Under the pieces are notes generated by a model, which saw only the letters and a list, made by a program, of their open reading frames with translations, searched no databases and was not told the origin of the DNA. Of a DNA stretch of 64,000 nucleotides, positions 63,293 through 64,000 are shown piece after piece. The stretch is from the NCBI GenBank assembly GCA_963807775.1, contig CAWECY010000017.1:558001-622000 (forward strand). Direction: 5' to 3'. Source of the stretch: Bog-473 sp963807775. GTDB taxonomy: Bacteria; Actinomycetota; Acidimicrobiia; Acidimicrobiales; RAAP-2. The first letter of the stretch is position 1. Each line of letters begins with the position of its first letter. Made by a program: the position numbers and the translations under genes.

Positions 63293-64000
63293 TCAGCCTT
63301 TGGCCGCCGCCCAACTCGATCCCGTCGCCACCGAGACGGTGAGAGGGACGTTGAGGTCGGCCGCGCCGGTAAGGGCGGCCTCGGTGAGGCGGCGCACGTC
63401 CTGCTCCTCGCCCGCCGCCACCTCCACGATGACCTCGTCGTGCACCTGGAGCACGAGGCGGCTGGACAGCTTCTGCGCCTCGAGGTCACGGTCGAGGCGC
63501 ACCAGGGCCAGCTTGAAGATGTCCGCCGCCAGCCCCTGGATACCGGCGTTCATCGCCTGGCGCTCGGCCGCCTGGCGCACCCGGTAGTTCGACGCCTGCA
63601 GGTCGGGCAGGGGCCGGATGCGCCCGAACATGGTGACCGTGGCGCCGCGCTCCTTGGCCTCCACCACTGTCCGGTCCATGTACTGCTTCACCATCGGGAA
63701 CGCCCCGAAGTAGCTCTCCATGATGGCCGCCGCCTCCTCGACCGGCACGCCGAGGCGCTGGCTCAACCCGTAGGCCTCCATGCCGTAGGCCAGGCCGTAG
63801 GAGACCATCTTGCAGAACTCGCGCTGAGTGTGGGTCACCTCTTCGGGCGCGATCCCGTACACCGCCGCCGCCACCGTACGGTGCACGTCGGCGCCGGTCG
63901 TCAACGCGTCGATCAGCCCGGGGTCCCCGGACAGGTGTGCGATGCAACGCAGCTCCACCTGGTCGTAGTCGGCCACCAGGAAGGTGAAGCCGTCCTGGGG
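63293..64000 (-). CDS. polA: DNA polymerase I, C-terminal part (runs off window end)
   Basis: The visible 235 residues are the polymerase palm and fingers of a family A DNA polymerase. VADYDQVELRCIAHLSGD is motif A with the metal-binding Asp. FCKMVSYGLAYGMEAYGL is the O-helix (motif B), and LVLQVHDEVIVEV is motif C with the catalytic H-D-E. The C-terminus is complete and the rest lies beyond base 64000. It is upstream of rpsA on the same strand, as in other actinobacteria. Confidence 0.95.
   Translation of the reverse strand, partial: PQDGFTFLVADYDQVELRCIAHLSGDPGLIDALTTGADVHRTVAAAVYGIAPEEVTHTQREFCKMVSYGLAYGMEAYGLSQRLGVPVEEAAAIMESYFGAFPMVKQYMDRTVVEAKERGATVTMFGRIRPLPDLQASNYRVRQAAERQAMNAGIQGLAADIFKLALVRLDRDLEAQKLSSRLVLQVHDEVIVEVAAGEEQDVRRLTEAALTGAADLNVPLTVSVATGSSWAAAKG

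Overview
The window is GC-rich chromosomal DNA from an actinobacterium. I infer an uncultured Acidimicrobiia-like member of the Actinomycetota. The support is the gene order polA–rpsA–coaE–uvrB–uvrA–uvrC–rapZ–yvcK–gap–pgk–tpiA–secG, an AftD-type arabinofuranosyltransferase, a deazaflavin (F420)-type nitroreductase and a family 1 encapsulin. No 16S rRNA is present, so the assignment is not firm.

Left part (1–16.2 kb): an accessory island lying against the 3' end of a tRNA-Leu(GAG) gene at 16113–16196. It holds two copies of a translationally coupled triad made of a tyrosine recombinase, a small Cro/CI-type HTH protein and a zinc-ribbon protein that resembles a recombinase without catalytic residues. 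The first copy runs off the window start; the second is at 10642–13592. It also holds toxin–antitoxin genes (phd/doc-like and a DUF1778 antitoxin with a toxin stump), a replication-initiator-like gene behind a perfect palindrome, and two large serine recombinases. Each serine recombinase gene ends through the same 15-bp sequence, which is the tRNA-Leu 3' end (6185–6199 and 16112–16126). I read these as att sites of tandem integrations. Cargo between them includes an HTH protein, a UGT-like glycosyltransferase with a divergent TetR regulator, and a deazaflavin-dependent oxidoreductase.

Middle (16.3–40.5 kb): the conserved minus-strand backbone: a peptide-binding lipoprotein, secG, tpiA–pgk–gap, yvcK–rapZ–uvrC, then uvrA, uvrB, coaE and a methyltransferase, with nadA facing the other way. 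It is interrupted by a complete 1838-bp insertion sequence with a 5-bp target duplication directly behind nadA, a cluster of three paralogous small proteins of unknown function beside a DUF427 gene, and a GH38 mannosidase fused in frame to a SIS (sugar-phosphate isomerase-like) domain.

Right part (40.5–64 kb): a cell-envelope region with a giant AftD-like membrane arabinofuranosyltransferase, a GT4 glycosyltransferase, a Wzx-like flippase, several GT-C-type membrane glycosyltransferases and an FAD oxidoreductase. A Dpp/Opp peptide ABC operon without its binding protein follows, ending in a coupled ATP-grasp gene. Then come an encapsulin shell gene with its encapsulated-ferritin cargo, rpsA, and the 3' part of polA, which leaves the window.

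Seven genes (near 12.0, 16.7, 49–55 and 58.9 kb) are broken by single-base frameshifts, with both halves still encoding conserved protein. The concentration at 48.8–55.2 kb makes assembly or base-calling error more likely than decay. I list those genes over their corrected full extents.
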